From: Beta vulgaris subsp. vulgaris
Lineage: Eukaryota; Streptophyta; Magnoliopsida; Caryophyllales; Amaranthaceae
Assembly (NCBI RefSeq): GCF_026745355.1
Contig: NC_079206.1
Location: forward strand, 4,051,044 to 4,115,043
Direction: 5' to 3'
Length of the DNA stretch: 64,000 nt
Shown here: positions 49,665 through 62,759 of the stretch, in pieces
Position numbering within the stretch: position 1 is the first letter of the stretch
Layout of the letters: each line of letters starts with the position of its first letter
Notes under the pieces: generated by a model
The model's database searches: none
What the model saw: only the letters and a program-made list of their open reading frames with translations
Told to the model about the DNA's origin: nothing
Translations under genes and position numbers: made by a program

Positions 49665-52057
49665 AGGGGTATGAGGTGGGGGTAGGTTAGGGTAGGGGGA
49701 GGGGGGTGGTAGGGTATGAGGTGGGGGTAGGTTAGGGTAGGGGTGGGTAGGGGTATGTGGTGGGGGTAGGTTAGGGTAGGGGAGGGGGTGGGTAGGGGTA
49801 TGAGGTGGGGGTAGGTTAGGGTAGGGGGAGGGGGGTGGGTAGGGGTATGAGGTGGGGGGTAGGTTAGGTAGGGGAGGGGGGTGGGTAGGGGTATGTGGTG
49901 GGGGTAGGTTAGGTAGGGGGAGGGGGTGGGTAGGGGTATGAGGTGGGGGTAGGTTAGGGTAGGGGAGGGGGTGGGTAGGGGTATGAGGTGGGGGTAGTTA
50001 GGGTAGGGGAGGGGGTGGGTAGGGGTATGAGGTGGGGGTAGGTTAGGGTAGGGGTGGGTAGGGTATGTGGTGGGGGGTAGGTTAGGGTAGGGGAGGGGGT
50101 GGGTAGGGTATGAGGTGTGGGGGTAGGTTAGGGTAGGGGGAGGGTGGGTGTAGGGGTATGAGGTGGGGTAGGTTAGGGAGGGGAGGGGGTGGGTAGGGTA
50201 TGAGGTGGGGGTAGGTTAGGTAGGGGGGGGGTAGGGGTATGTGGTGGGGGGTAGGTTAGGGTAGGGGAGAGGGGTGGGTAGGGGTATGAGGTGGGGGTAG
50301 GTTAGGGTAGGGGAGGGGGTGGGTAGGGGTATGAGGTGGGGGTAGGTTAGGGTAGGGGAGGGGGGTGGGTAGGGGTATGAGGTGGGGGTAGGTTAGGGTA
50401 GGGGGTGGGTAGGGGTATGAGGTGGGGGTAGGTTAGGGTAGGGTGGGTAGGGGTATGTGGTGGGTAGGTTAGGGTAAGAGGAGGAGGGTGGGTAGGGGTA
50501 TGAGGTGGGGGGTAGGTTAGGGTAGGAGGGGGGTGGGTAGGGGTATGAGGTGGGGGTAGGTTAGGGTAGGGGGAGGGGGTGGGTAGGGGTATGAGGTGGG
50601 GGTAGGTTAGGGTAGGGGGTGGGTAGGGGTATGAGGTGGGGGGTAGGTTAGGGTAGGGGGTGGGTAGGGTATGTGGTGGGGGGTAGGTTAGGGTAGGGGG
50701 AGGGGGTGGGTAGGGTATGGTGGGGGGTAGGTTAGGGTAGGGGGAGGGGTGGGTAGGGGTATGAGGTGGGGGGTAGGTTAGGGTAGGGGGAGGGGGTGGG
50801 TAGGGGTATGAGGTGGGGGTAGGTTAGGGTAGGGGTGTGGTAGGGGTATGTGGTGGGGGGTAGGTTAGGGTAGGGGAGGGGGGTGGGTAGGGGTATGAGG
50901 TGGGGGGTAGGTTAGGGTAGGGGGAGGGGGGGGGTAGGGGTATGAGGTGGGGGTAGGTTAGGTAGGGGAGGGGGGTGGGTAGGGGTATGAGGTGGGGGTA
51001 GGTTAGGTAGGGGGTGGGTAGGGGTATGTGGTGGGGGTAGGTTAGGGTAGGGGAGGGGGTGGGTAGGGGTATGAGTGGGGGTAGGTTAGGGTAGGGGGAG
51101 GGGGGTGGTAGGGTATGAGGTGGGGGGTAGGTTAGGGTAGGGGGAGGGGGGGGTGGGTAGGGTATGAGGTGGGGGTAGGTTAGGTAGGGGGAGGGGGTGG
51201 GTAGGGGTATGAGGTGGGGGTAGGTTAGGGTAGGGGGTGGTAGGGGTATGAGGTAGGGGGTAGGTTAGGGTAGGGGGTGGGTAGGGGTATGTGGTGGGGG
51301 GTAGGTTAGGGTAGGGGAGGGGGTGGGTAGGGTATGAGGTGGGGGGTAGGTTAGGGTAGGGGAGGGGGTGGGTAGGGTATGAGGTGGGGGTAGGTTAGGG
51401 TAGGGGAGGGGGGTGGGTGGGGTATGAGGTGGGGGTAGGTTAGGGTAGGGGGTGGGTAGGGTATGTGGTGGGGGTAGGTTAGTGGTAGGGGGAGGGGTGG
51501 GTAGGGGTATGAGGTGGGGGGTAGGTTAGGGTAGGGGGAGGGGGTGGGTAGGGGTATGAGGTGGGGGGTAGGTTAGGGTAGGGGTGGGTAGGGTATGTGG
51601 GGGTAGGTTAGGGTAGGGGAGGGGGTGGGTAGGGTATGAGGTGGGGGTAGGTTAGGTAGGGAGGGGGGGTGGGTAGGGGTATGAGGTGGGGGTAGGTTAG
51701 GGTAGGGGGAGGGGGGTGGTAGGGGTATGAGGTGGGGGTAGGTTAGGGTAGGGGAGGGGGTGGGTAGGGGTATGAGGTGGGGGGTAGGTTAGGGTAGGGG
51801 GTGGGTAGGGGTATGAGTGGGGGGTAGGTTAGGGTAGGGGAGGGGGTGGGTAGGGGTATGAGGTGGGGGTAGGTTAGGGTAGGGGTGGGTAGGGTATGTG
51901 GTGGGGGTAGGTTAGGTAGGGAGGGGGTGGGTAGGGGTATGAGATGGGGGTTAGGTAGGGGTAGGGGGAGGGGGGTGCGTAGGGGTAGGGGTAGGGGTAT
52001 GGTAGGGGTAGGGGTATGGTAGGGGTAGGGGTAAGGGTAGGGGGTGGGGGGTTGGTA
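49665..52057. repeat. G-rich minisatellite, about 46-bp unit, about 50 copies
   Basis: The + strand is almost purely G, T and A. The typical unit reads ggtatgaggtgggggtaggt, then tagggtagggg, agggggtgggtag and back to the start. A shorter version lacks the gaggggg block. Two sub-variants, tatgaggt and tatgtggt, alternate irregularly. The ttagggtaggggg core resembles a degenerate telomere-type repeat but is not the plant TTTAGGG array. G runs vary in length, partly perhaps from sequencing error. The last 100 bases turn into simpler taggggtatgg repeats. The left edge is the assembly gap, so the true array is longer. Confidence 0.95.
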
Positions 52058-52757
52058 GGTAAAAGAAAAATGGAAAAACTAAATATTTTCAAATTTCACT
52101 TATAACTTACTCAGTTTTACACTTTTACCCCTAACAACAAGAAAAGAATAGAAAAAAAAAAAATTATTCCAAGTTACAGCACAACCTTAAAAAGCTCGCC
52201 CAATTATTGGTTGCTTTATCTGAAACTAAAACAAAAAACTGTTTATATTAATCCTTTTTACAATATAATTAAACTCATAAAACTCGTAAATAATTAAATA
52301 AATACTTTGCTTTGTTGTGTTCATAGATCTTTCATTTCGTTAAATACCCAGTTACTTCGCTATCAATTCGCAGTGTTCTTCCCATCTGATCATCACCCAT
52401 CAAAGATTTCTAAGGTACTTCCCATAATCTTAATTCTCTTTATATTCAGTTATATATATTTTTTAAATAAAAGAAATTCAAGTTTAGGTTTTTTTTGACC
52501 ATTATGTGTAATTATCTGAATATATCAGTATAAAAACTATAGGGTTGGTTCTCAGCTACATTCACACACTTTTTCGGGGTTTTTGAGTCCATTTTTCTGG
52601 GTTTTAGCAATTTGGGTATCCTTTTTCTCTCGATTTTGCAAGTGGGATTTAGTTATTATCGATCTTTGTAGTTGATAATATATCCCTAATCTATTCAAAT
52701 TGTTCTCAAAAGTGAAAAAGATTGAAACTTGTTGAGTTGTGAACAATTTTCAGTTGA
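52058..52757 (+). promoter_or_regulatory. Promoter and 5' UTR of the aminopeptidase gene
   Basis: AT-rich sequence follows the minisatellite. A probable non-coding first exon, about 52,300-52,413, ends at tttctaag with a gtactt donor. The next exon begins at 52,754 after ttttcag and carries the start codon four bases in. The G-rich array therefore ends only about 250 bases upstream of the likely transcription start. Confidence 0.45.
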
Positions 52758-55700
52758 ATGGCTCGATTGGTTTTACCATGCCAAGGCCCTACTTTATCGA
52801 AGACCAATATTTTGGGATTGGTTTCATCTTTTCCAGTGATTTTCTGATCCTATCTATTTTTCGTTATTCATTGCTTGTTTACAAGAAAAAAGAATGGGAA
52901 AATGAATTCAAAAGTTTTTATTTTTGCTGTTTTTTGTTTTCCGTTTTTCAGATTATGAATGATACCTTTGAAAGTTCTACATTTTGATAGTATTGTAGTA
53001 GTTGATTAGATGCTTGCCCTTTTATGTTACACTTGTGTATTGAATCGAATTGAATTCGGATGATTTTGTTGAATGATGCTACATGTTATCATTGAAATGC
53101 AAATGTTAATCTTTGCTGTTTATGCTAATGCTGTTTTCAGGCGTTGTGTCGAGTTACTTATCTTCAGCGCCCAATTAGGAGCCTTACAACATATAGGAAG
53201 TTTCTTAATTTAGAGGTTTGTTTGGTTTTACATGGTTGACATTATGCTGCTTTTGTTTTGGAAGTTCAGTGTGGCAGTGTTTACTGAATTTGATTTTCTT
53301 TTGTTCTTAGACTAGCTTGCGAAGGAACCATCGTTTTCCATATCCTCGCCTCTATGTAAGTTAACTACCATGATTGGAAACTTGATGAACTTTAGGCGCA
53401 TCGTATTGTTTACGCTCTGGGATGTTGTTTCTTGTATTGTAGTTGTGTTTGCTATGCTGTTTTTAACCTTAACATATTGATATTGTGCTTTCCTTGTCTC
53501 AGAGCAGTCAGCAAGTCAATAGAAGGCTTGTCTGTTCAGTTGCAACTGACTCATCCGCAAAGCAAGCTGAGTTGAATATGGAGGCTCCAAAAGAAATTTT
53601 CCTGAAAGACTACAAGAAGCCTGATTACTATTTTGAGACTGTATGTGCCTTCTTTATGTCAATGTCAGGACATATATTGGGTTGATGTTTGGGTTATTGT
53701 TGTTAATGTACTATTAGTTTTAATTGACTGGCTGACTTTTACTTTCCGTGAGTTCTTCACACTAACAAATCACTGATCTATTGTTGCAGGTGGATTTGAA
53801 ATTTTTGTTGGATGAAGATAAGACCCTTGTTTTCTCAACAATAACCGTCTTCCCTGCAGATGAAGGTGTTGTATCGACCTTTTTTTAGTAATATTTTTTA
53901 GTTTGAAAATTTAAATCCTGATGTTTGAGCTCTGTGTCCTCTTCATCAGCCTCCGCCTCTTCTCCTCTAGTCTTGGATGGTCGGGATCTGAAGCTCACCT
54001 CGGTCAAGGTGAATGGGAAGGAGCTAAAAGTATGTGAAATTCCCTTCTTTAATTTTTGAAAATTTGACTTCATCATCTTTCTTGGTTTTCGTATCACATC
54101 TATACTTCCATTCTTTTGTTGTTTCTTTTGTATTATTGAATTGTGATTTGTGGTGTACAAATTTTCTTGGTGGCAAGCTGTTTGTTTAGGAATGATTCGA
54201 TTGTACATACATGATTGTTGTTTCTTGGTTTGTTCAGGAGGGAGAGTTTTCTGTGGACTCACGTCATCTAACACTTCCATCACTGCCAAGTGGTAAATTC
54301 ACATTAGAAATTGTTACTGAGATATACCCCCAAGACAACACATCATTAGAGGTAAATGCTTTTGGGTCTTGCAAATATCACTTTTTCTTGTTAATGGTTT
54401 GTCGCGCATCTCACGTATTCTCCGTCCTTTAATACAGGGTCTATATAAATCTTCTGGAAATTTCTGTACACAGTGTGAAGCAGAGGGTTTTCGTAAAATA
54501 ACTTTCTTTCAGGTTAATTGTTAGCTGGTTCTTGGATATTGTGGTTTAAAGGGATGCTTGCTAGTCACCGTCATATATTTACTTTGGATGCATTTCTTTG
54601 TCGTGCTGCCAGGATCGTCCTGATATTATGGCAATATACACAGTCCGCATTGAAGCTGATAAAACAAAGTATCCAGTTTTGCTGTCCAATGGAAATCTCA
54701 TAGGTCAAGGGGAGATTGAGGTGAGCAGAGGCATTTTAGGCAGTAAATTGGTGATATAAACTATGGCTAAGTTTCAATATCACTATTAAGGCCTTTTTAA
54801 TTAGAAGTTCCTCATCACAGGGTGGCAAGCATTTTGTCGTTTGGGAGGATCCATTCAAGAAGCCATCATATTTGTTTGCTTTGGTTGCTGGACAGCTACA
54901 GAGCAGAGATGACACATTTGTTACTCGTTCCGGCCGTAATGTTACTCTGAGGATCTGGACTCCCTCCCAGGATTTGCCAAAAACGGCACATGCCATGTAT
55001 TCTCTTCAGGCAGCCATGAAGTGGGATGAGGACGTGAGTAATTTTCACAGCTCCATCTTTCGAAGCTCTGTGTTGATGTCGATTCTGATGAAGATCTTTG
55101 TTTTTTCGATTTAGGTTTTTGGCTTGGAATATGACCTTGATCTGTTTAATATAGTTGCTGTTCCAGACTTCAATATGTAAGATTTGTTCTTGAAAACAAA
55201 TTCCTATATCAGTTTAGTTGTAGTTCTTAGTGCAGGGTTTTCTTTCTCTTGAATGACTGATCTATTTGTTTGGATCAAACGACTCAAATTTTATTATTAT
55301 GTGCTTGGCAGGGGAGCCATGGAGAACAAGAGTTTAAACGTATGCATCTGTAAAGCTTTAGCTTTGTTTAGTGCTTTGTCATTGCCCTTGAAACAAATAT
55401 TTATTTTGAAACTGAGTATGCTCTTTCTCTGCAGATCTTCAATTCTAAGCTTGTTTTGGCATCTCCAGAAACTGCTACAGATGCAGATTATGCTGCAATT
55501 TTAGGTGTAATTGGTCATGAGGTATGCTTTCACTGGACTGCACTAGTTATTGTTTTTTCCGTGTTATCTTGTACTGATTATCGTGCTTTTTGTCTCAGTA
55601 CTTCCATAACTGGACTGGTAATAGGTAAGCTACATTTTTCTCTTGAGTGGTTATTCTCCTCGTTACAAGGATTACAGGGTTTTCCCCTTCTGTATGGATT

Positions 55701-58700
55701 TTGGACTTCTATTAATATTCTTGACGTGTATCCTGCCGCAGAGTAACATGCCGGGACTGGTTTCAGCTCAGTCTGAAGGAAGGACTAACTGTCTTCCGCG
55801 ATCAGGTACTGTCCTGTATGGATCATAAATTTGGACAGCAGAGTTCTAGTTAATTTTGCTTCACTTTGTATGTTTATTTTATTTCTGTTATTTTATTTTT
55901 GTTTTATAGGAATTTTCATCTGACATGGGAAGCCGCCCTGTGAAACGAATTGCTGATGTCTCAAGGCTTCGGAATTATCAATATCCTCAGGTTACTTACT
56001 TTATTGACAACACAGTCAAGTTTTATCCTTTGCCCCTTAAAGGGAAACCTGATAGAGAAATAAGTTCCGATGAGGCTCAATAAGTTGATATAATAGCTAT
56101 TAAGTTCATTATACAATTCAAATGTCAGCGTGGACAAGTTCAGAAAGATAAGAGCCAATAAGTTTGTGTTGGGGAAAATAAGGTGATAAGGGCGGAGACT
56201 TAGATAGGATTTTGTTGCAGGGAAAAGCATAGAGGAACTCTGAACCTTTTATATGAAGTATTGGACAATTTCGTCTTACAAAAGCATCTTTTACCAGTAT
56301 CCTTTTGTATCCATATGAAGTACTAGTAAACAAAAGCCTTAGAAGCTAGAGTTTTTGTTTACTACTTTATACGTCACAGAACAATGGAGAGTCTCACATA
56401 AATTCACTTCAACCTCTGTACTCTTGGACATAGTTAAGTCGATAGTTTTCTAGATACTTCCTCCATAACAAAGTAGATGTTATATTCTGACCTTCACGCT
56501 TGTCGATGCAGTATTTTGACTATTAATTACTTTAATTGTGTATTAGTAAAAATCATAAGAAGTTAATATTATGAAAGTATACTTTGAGACGAATCCAACA
56601 ACATATCATATAGTAATGGTTGATTTTATCTAAAACTAAAAAAATGCATGGTCAAACAAAGAAGGTGAATAGTGCAATTTTCAAAGTGTAACATCTATTT
56701 TGTTATGGAGGAAGTATATTAGATCCCTAATTACCCATATGCTCGAAAGAGTCTCACTTTCTAACACTCCTCCTTGAGACTTTTTGCCATCACACCAAGC
56801 TTGAATCTTAGGAAATCGAACCTGCCCTTTGGTAAGGCCTTGGTAAGAATGTCTACAAGCTAAAACTCTGAACGACTGTAGGTTAGTTTCACCTCTTTCT
56901 CATCCTGCATCTCGAATTACAGGGAATTGTACTTTCATGTGCTTCGTCTTGCCATGGCAAAGTGGTTTTTTTTTTGCTATGCAATCACTGATTTGTTTTC
57001 AACAAGAACTATAGTTGCTTTCTTTTCTTGTAGCCCATGTTTGCTAGTATCTTTCTCAACCATATTGCTTGGTTAATAGTTGTCAACTTGTCATGGCTGC
57101 AATGTACTCAGCTTCTGCAAGGTACCACCTATTGTTTCCTTGAATTCCATGAAAATACGCTCGCAAGGATAATCTATAGCCAAGAGTGCTTTCCATATCA
57201 TCTACTGAACCTCTTCAATCTCTTTCAGAGTATGCTACCATCGGGAAATCTGAACATGGCTGAAAACATTAAGCCACTAAGCCATAATCTGATACACCTC
57301 TTGGGTACCTAAGTACTTATATGAACTTCACCTGGTTCAGTCTCTCAACGACAGCAAGCTTGCAGCAAACATTAAATTTGGCCTGGTCGATGTAAGCTAC
57401 AACAAGCTTCCTACTAAACTTCGTACTTCTTTTGGCCTGCTCTTTCCCGCCCATCCAGTTCGGAAAACTCAATGTTAATGACGAGGGGAGTCGCTGCTGG
57501 CTTGATGACTCCATTTGAACTTCTTAGAATGTATTGAGCGTACTTGGTTTAAGAAACAACTATGTCATTTTTTTCGATTGTTGGACTTCCATCCCAATAC
57601 TGTTCATCAAGGCGAAATTAGTCATCTCAAATCTCTTTTTCATCTTGTTCCGGAATGCAAATATTCTCTGGAAAGTTTCCAGTGGCAAGGAAATCAACTT
57701 ACAATAATGCAATAGGGGTACCATCATTGCCACACTTTAGTGTAAGGTTGCTCATTTCTCATTTCTCATTTCCTTGAATCCTTGCTCAAGAAAGGAAGAA
57801 TAGGTTTTGCTCTACCATGCTCTCGGGGGCTTGTGTTTAGGCCATATAAGGCCTTGATCAACTTTCTCACTTTCTCTTGGCCTTCCACAACAAACCTCGG
57901 TGCTTTCTCAATCTATATCTCCTCTGCAAGTCAACTATTAAGAACTTAGCATAAAGTTAGATAAATGTTCAGAAGACGACTTGGGGTCTGTATTGAATCT
58001 ATTGCTCATGGGCAAGCAAAGAACTCATCAACTAAGTTGCACACATTGAGTTTTGTTAGATTTTTTATTCTTCTATTATGATGGCAACTGTGTTGAACCT
58101 TTTTGTTGTGGAACCCTAACATTTATTGCACTATTCTTGAATTAGAGATTTGTTCCCCATGAATCTTCATTTGATTTATTACTTCCATAAAATTGGAATT
58201 AAAAACTTTTAAAATCTTCTATTTCGTTTATATGCATACAGCATATTCTCAGTGATTTTTCAAAGCATTAAACCTTTTGTTAAGGTTCCTGAGATTTTTT
58301 CGCACTATTCTTAAATGAGAGATTACTTCCCCATAAATCTTCTTTTTGATTATCACTTCCCCATAAATCTTCATCTGATCATCACTTCCATAAATCTAGA
58401 AGTATAACCTTTTATATATTTGCGTTTTCCTTCATCTGTATTTTTCAAAGAGTTCCTCATAGCATTGAGCTGAATAGCTCTTACCATTTCATCTCCTTGA
58501 AACTCCTCATAGAGAACTTCATGCTTCTTTGGGGAATATGGTGTCTAATATTCAAGTTAATTATCGGAGATATGGCCCTGGTATCATCTCATCTACACAG
58601 AATTTTATAATTGACCTTATGCGTGTTCTTTTCTTTTCTCACCCCTTTCTGCACTATCTCCGTTAACGCATTTGCCCTATAAAGAGCCACTGTGAAAGTC

Positions 58701-61700
58701 GTAGGTGCTGGGATAGATATAGTTGTTGTTGATTAGGTTGATGTTGAAGCCATACTTCAACTGGAGAGGTTTTTCTATATTTTTTTTCAAAAAAAAATCT
58801 TAATAGTATTCAGGCCCTTTAGATTTTTGCCAGTTCTGATACTGATTGTAGGAGTAAAGGTAGTATGAAATCTGGACATTTTATATTGAAGAAGTGGATT
58901 ATTTTGACTTTTCCAAGTATTCTGTACCAGCAACCTTTATTTAGAAGTTCCAGGTGATTCTGGAGAGTAAAGACTTGAACAATAGAGAGACTCACATAGT
59001 CCTCATCTTCAACTTCTTAAATGTTGAACAGACCTAAGTAGATAATTTTTTTAGATATTTTAGATAATCAATTACCCATATGCTGGAAAAGTCTCACTTT
59101 CTAACACATTATTAGCTAATGACATGTTTGTTTTGGGTTTTCTGAAATATTGTTGTTTTGAGTGTGGTTGTATTTTGTATCATCTGAAACTGTTATATCT
59201 TTGATGTCTCAGGATGCAGGTCCTATGGCTCATCCTGTGCGACCACATTCCTACATAAAGGTAATTTTTATCTTTTTTCCCTTCTCTCGCTATGTCTCAG
59301 GATGTCTGCTTTCAAGCTAAGCTCATGTGATTCTGCCTTTTCTTTCTTTCTTTTTTCCTTTTTTTTTTTGGCAGATGGACAACTTCTACACAGGCAAGCT
59401 TCCGTTTACTATTTTTGTTATTTTTCCCTTTGTCACTAGTTGATCTTTTATGTTTATCATTTTCCTGACTTGCCTTCATTTGATTGTGTCCTTGATTTGG
59501 ATTTGTTCTGCTACTTGGGATCTGATGGGAAAATGCAGTTACGGTATGGCTTGGCATCTTTATACTAGTTTCAGTTGTCATTAACTCCTCTTTTGTTGCT
59601 GCAATCCATTTTCATTTTTGTTATTTGTTGTGAGAAAACTCATTCAATTATGTTCTTATTGCAGGTGTATGAAAAGGTGCGAATTATATTAGTTAAAATC
59701 TTCTCTTCAGACAAAAATGCATAAAGTTGGAAGAAACTTTGTACAACAATGTTAAACGACAAATGTAAGTTTATTTATATGAAATGAGTTTTTCCTTACC
59801 CATGTCTGACAGGGAGCGGAAGTAGTCAGGATGTATAAAACGTTGCTGGGGAGCCAAGGGTTCCGCAAGGTAATAACAGTCAATCAAAGTGGCCATCGCT
59901 CCAATTTGCACTTCATGGTTCTGTCTTTCGCTTATTTAACTTGTATTCCTCAATTTCAGGGTATGGATTTATACTTTAAGAGGCATGATGGACAAGCTGT
60001 AACTTGTGAAGATTTCTTCGCTGCCATGAGGGATGCAAATAATGCAGATTTTGCAAATTTCTTACTTTGGTCAGTCCTTGATATTCTTAACTCTTTGGCA
60101 TTTTTCAGCAACTTTTTTTTGTGATTTTGAAGGATTAAAGATCTTACATTAAACTTTTTAAAAAGGTACTCGCAAGCTGGGACACCTATTGTAAAGGTCA
60201 CTTCATCTTATGATGCTGAGAAGCACACATTTGCATTGAAATTCAGGTACAAACGCTAAGCAATTATGTACTCTCCTTTTCCACCTCTGATTCTCTGCTC
60301 TGATTATTCTACTGCTTATTTTGTTCTCTCGGTGGTACAATGTTGTAGCCAAGAAGTATCACCAACTCCTGGTCAGCAAGTCAAAGAGCCCATGTTCATT
60401 CCAGTTGCAATAGGTTTGCTGGATTCTCATGGCAAGGACATTCCCTTGTCATCTGTTTATCATGATGGCAAATTGGAGTCTCTGGCTAGTGGTGGTCAGC
60501 CGGTCCACACAACTGTTCTTCGAGTAACAAAGGTCTAAGGAATACTCTATGATTGCTGTCCATTTACTTGCTGTTGTAATTGGATAAAGACTTTCTTCTA
60601 ACACCTTTTTCCCTTTGTAACCTAAGACCCATATTCTATTTCTTGTCTGAATGAAACTTCTTTTATGGTATTTTCTCGGGAATCCTGAGTTTTACCTATG
60701 ATATGAGTTGTTTCGTCCAATATTTTGACTGGGAGATGCAATCATTAGACATTGAATCGTATTTGTTATAATTTCTCTTATACTGATCGTTTATAAATGC
60801 CTTGCAGAAAGAAGAAGAATTTGTGTTTTCTGATGTACCTGTGAAGCCAGTTCCATCTTTGTTACGGGGCTTCAGTGCACCTATTCGTCTAGAATCTGAT
60901 CTTTCTGACAGTGATCTCTTTTTCCTCCTTGCCCATGATTCTGATGAATTCAACCGGTATATTTATTTTGTTTATTAAGTTGTAATTGTAGATGTTTTTT
61001 CTTAAACAAACTTATAATTATGACCTTAAAAGATTTTAAAAATTATGAAATTGGTTTCACCACTGATTCTCCATGCTGCAGTTGGGAGGCTGGGCAGATT
61101 CTGGGAAGGAAGTTGATGCTCAGCTTAGTTGCAGACTTCCAACAAAACAAGCCTCTACAACTGAACGCACAATTTGTTGATGGGCTTAAGAGCACTCTCT
61201 GCAACAATAGTTTGGATAAAGTAAGAACCCAAAAACTATGTGGAATTGTGTTAGACTAGACATCCTGTTTACTTCTACTAATCAGAAATATGTTCTGATG
61301 CTGTTTACGTTCCCTCTTCACTTGTATAAAAGGAATTTATCGCAAAAGCTATAACTCTCCCTGGTGAGGGGGAGATCATGGATATGATGGATGTTGCGGA
61401 TCCTGATGCTGTTCATGCAGTCCGTACCTTCATTAAAAAGGAGCTGGCTTTGCAGCTGAAAGCTGATTTCCTGCGCATAGTATGAGATTCAAACAGTAAC
61501 TTTTACTACTAGCACTAGCTAAATTTGATGAAATTTATTTTTTTGGGAACTGAGCTGCCTTTTCTTTTTACAGGTCCAAGAAAACAAGAGCTCTGAGCCA
61601 TATGAATTTAACCATCCTAACATGGCAAGAAGGGCACTCAAAAATATTTCACTTGGTGTGTTTACACTTTATGTTTTAAATCTGATTCAGGGTATGGTAA

Positions 61701-62759
61701 ATCATGGAATGATTCTGATTATGATGTTTGCACATACTACAGCATATCTTGCATCACTTGATGACCTGGAATGCACTGAGCTCTCACTGAATGAATATAG
61801 AACGGCAACAAACCTTACGGATCAATTTGCAGCTCTAGCAGCAATCACTCAGATCCCTGGCAATACCGCTGATGAAGTTCTAGCCGACTTCTATAAAAAG
61901 TGGGAGCATGACTTTTTGGTAAGTTCCCACCGTGTCTGTTCAAGAGAGCAGCTTAGTTTTTTTTTTCGCCTTGTGTCAACATTTGGCTAGTTTTAAATCT
62001 TGGGATTGACAATTTAAATCTTGGGTTATTATACTACAAAGCTGACTACTTTTCTTTCTTCCCTATCTCATTTCCTTGTTGGAAAAGGTTGTCAACAAAT
62101 GGTTTGCACTTCAAGCAATGTCTGATACTCCTGGCAATGTTGAAAATGTCAAGAAGCTACTCGACCACCCAGCATTTGACCTTCGCAATCCAAACAAGGT
62201 CTACTCTTTGATAGGTGGATTTTGTGGTTCCCCTGTGAACTTCCATGCAAAAGATGGATCAGGATACAAATTTTTGGGAGAGATGGTGGTTCAGCTAGAC
62301 AAAATAAACCCTCAGGTCCGTTTGTTTGAAAATAATTAGTTTTAATAGATATTAAATTTCCATTCAGTACCTACCTAATAATGCTGTTCCTGCCTTGAAA
62401 TTACCTTGTGTTGCAGGTGGCTTCAAGGATGGTGTCGGCTTTCTCTCGATGGAGGCGTTATGATGAGACCCGTCAAACCCTTGCTAAGGTAAATCAAGTG
62501 TTCTTGTTAAACTTGGTGCTGGTTTGTTTGATACTAATGTTACACATAGGAACTACACTTTTCTAGGATATAGAACAGTCCTGACTTTCAAAATCCTGGG
62601 AAGTGTAACTTCTGTTTGGTGCATATTCTGGTTATGGTAAATTGGTAGGTACTTATTGGTTACATTTTTTATTTACAGGCACAACTGGAGATGATTATGT
62701 CTGCTAATGGACTGTCGGAAAATGTTTTTGAGATTGCTTCCAAGAGTTTGGCAGCTTAA
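52758..62759 (+). CDS. M1-family zinc aminopeptidase (PepN/puromycin-sensitive type)
   Basis: Thirty-two coding exons give 979 residues: 52758-52835, 53141-53215, 53311-53355, 53503-53640, 53790-53865, 53950-54029, 54238-54351, 54438-54512, 54613-54720, 54821-55033, 55115-55176, 55312-55339, 55435-55521, 55599-55624, 55742-55805, 55910-55990, 59213-59260, 59375-59393, 59539-59543, 59665-59676, 59813-59869, 59960-60069, 60166-60246, 60349-60532, 60808-60956, 61082-61220, 61333-61479, 61574-61655, 61743-61918, 62088-62315, 62417-62488, 62679-62759. The GAMEN substrate motif is at 356-360. Zinc ligands are His392, His396 and Glu415 (HEYFH, 18 residues, E). Catalytic Tyr476 lies in VYEK. It removes N-terminal amino acids from peptides. 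The first 75 residues ([10 protein letters not shown], then Ser/Arg-rich) look like a plastid or mitochondrial transit peptide. The closest family member I recall is Arabidopsis At1g63770. Confidence 0.95.
56455..56716. mobile_element. Stowaway-like MITE in the aminopeptidase gene
   Basis: The left end tacttcctccataacaaagt pairs with the right end (ttgttatggaggaagta), with tagatgtta/taacatcta next inward. TA borders lie at 56455-56456 and 56715-56716. It sits in the 3.2-kb intron 55991-59212. Confidence 0.85.
56717..59212 (+). other. Remainder of the long aminopeptidase intron
   Basis: This is intron sequence after the MITE. The phrase cccatatgct plus gaaagagtctcactttctaa near 56,735 recurs with small changes near 59,075, so the 2.3 kb between may be an old insertion bounded by a repeat. 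Short degenerate coding-like pieces at 56,760-57,900 are in no consistent frame. They resemble copia pol read on the minus strand, but I could not confirm a domain. Confidence 0.35.
59375..59676 (+). other. Micro-exon cluster: 19, 5 and 12 nt
   Basis: Three tiny exons follow each other: 59375-59393 (MDNFYT plus one base), 59539-59543 (ttacg) and 59665-59676 (VYEK). The first ends in acag with a gcaagc donor, so its intron is GC-AG. The other introns are GT-AG. Joined, they restore MDNFYTVTVYEKGAEVV, which matches the conserved M1 sequence, and the 12-nt exon carries the catalytic tyrosine. No other splicing reading preserves the conserved protein. Confidence 0.85.

Noticed and set aside
48221..49690. 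A 489-codon open frame running through the N run
   Set aside because: Only the first 148 codons are real copia reverse transcriptase. The remainder is N and a few bases of minisatellite.
49665..52057. Telomere or CRISPR array
   Set aside because: The unit is 46 bp and G-rich, not TTTAGGG, and there are no unique spacers between repeats. The adjacent gene continues normally.
51874..52092. Proline/tyrosine-rich open frame on the minus strand
   Set aside because: It is the complement of the G-rich minisatellite and reflects repeat composition, not a protein.
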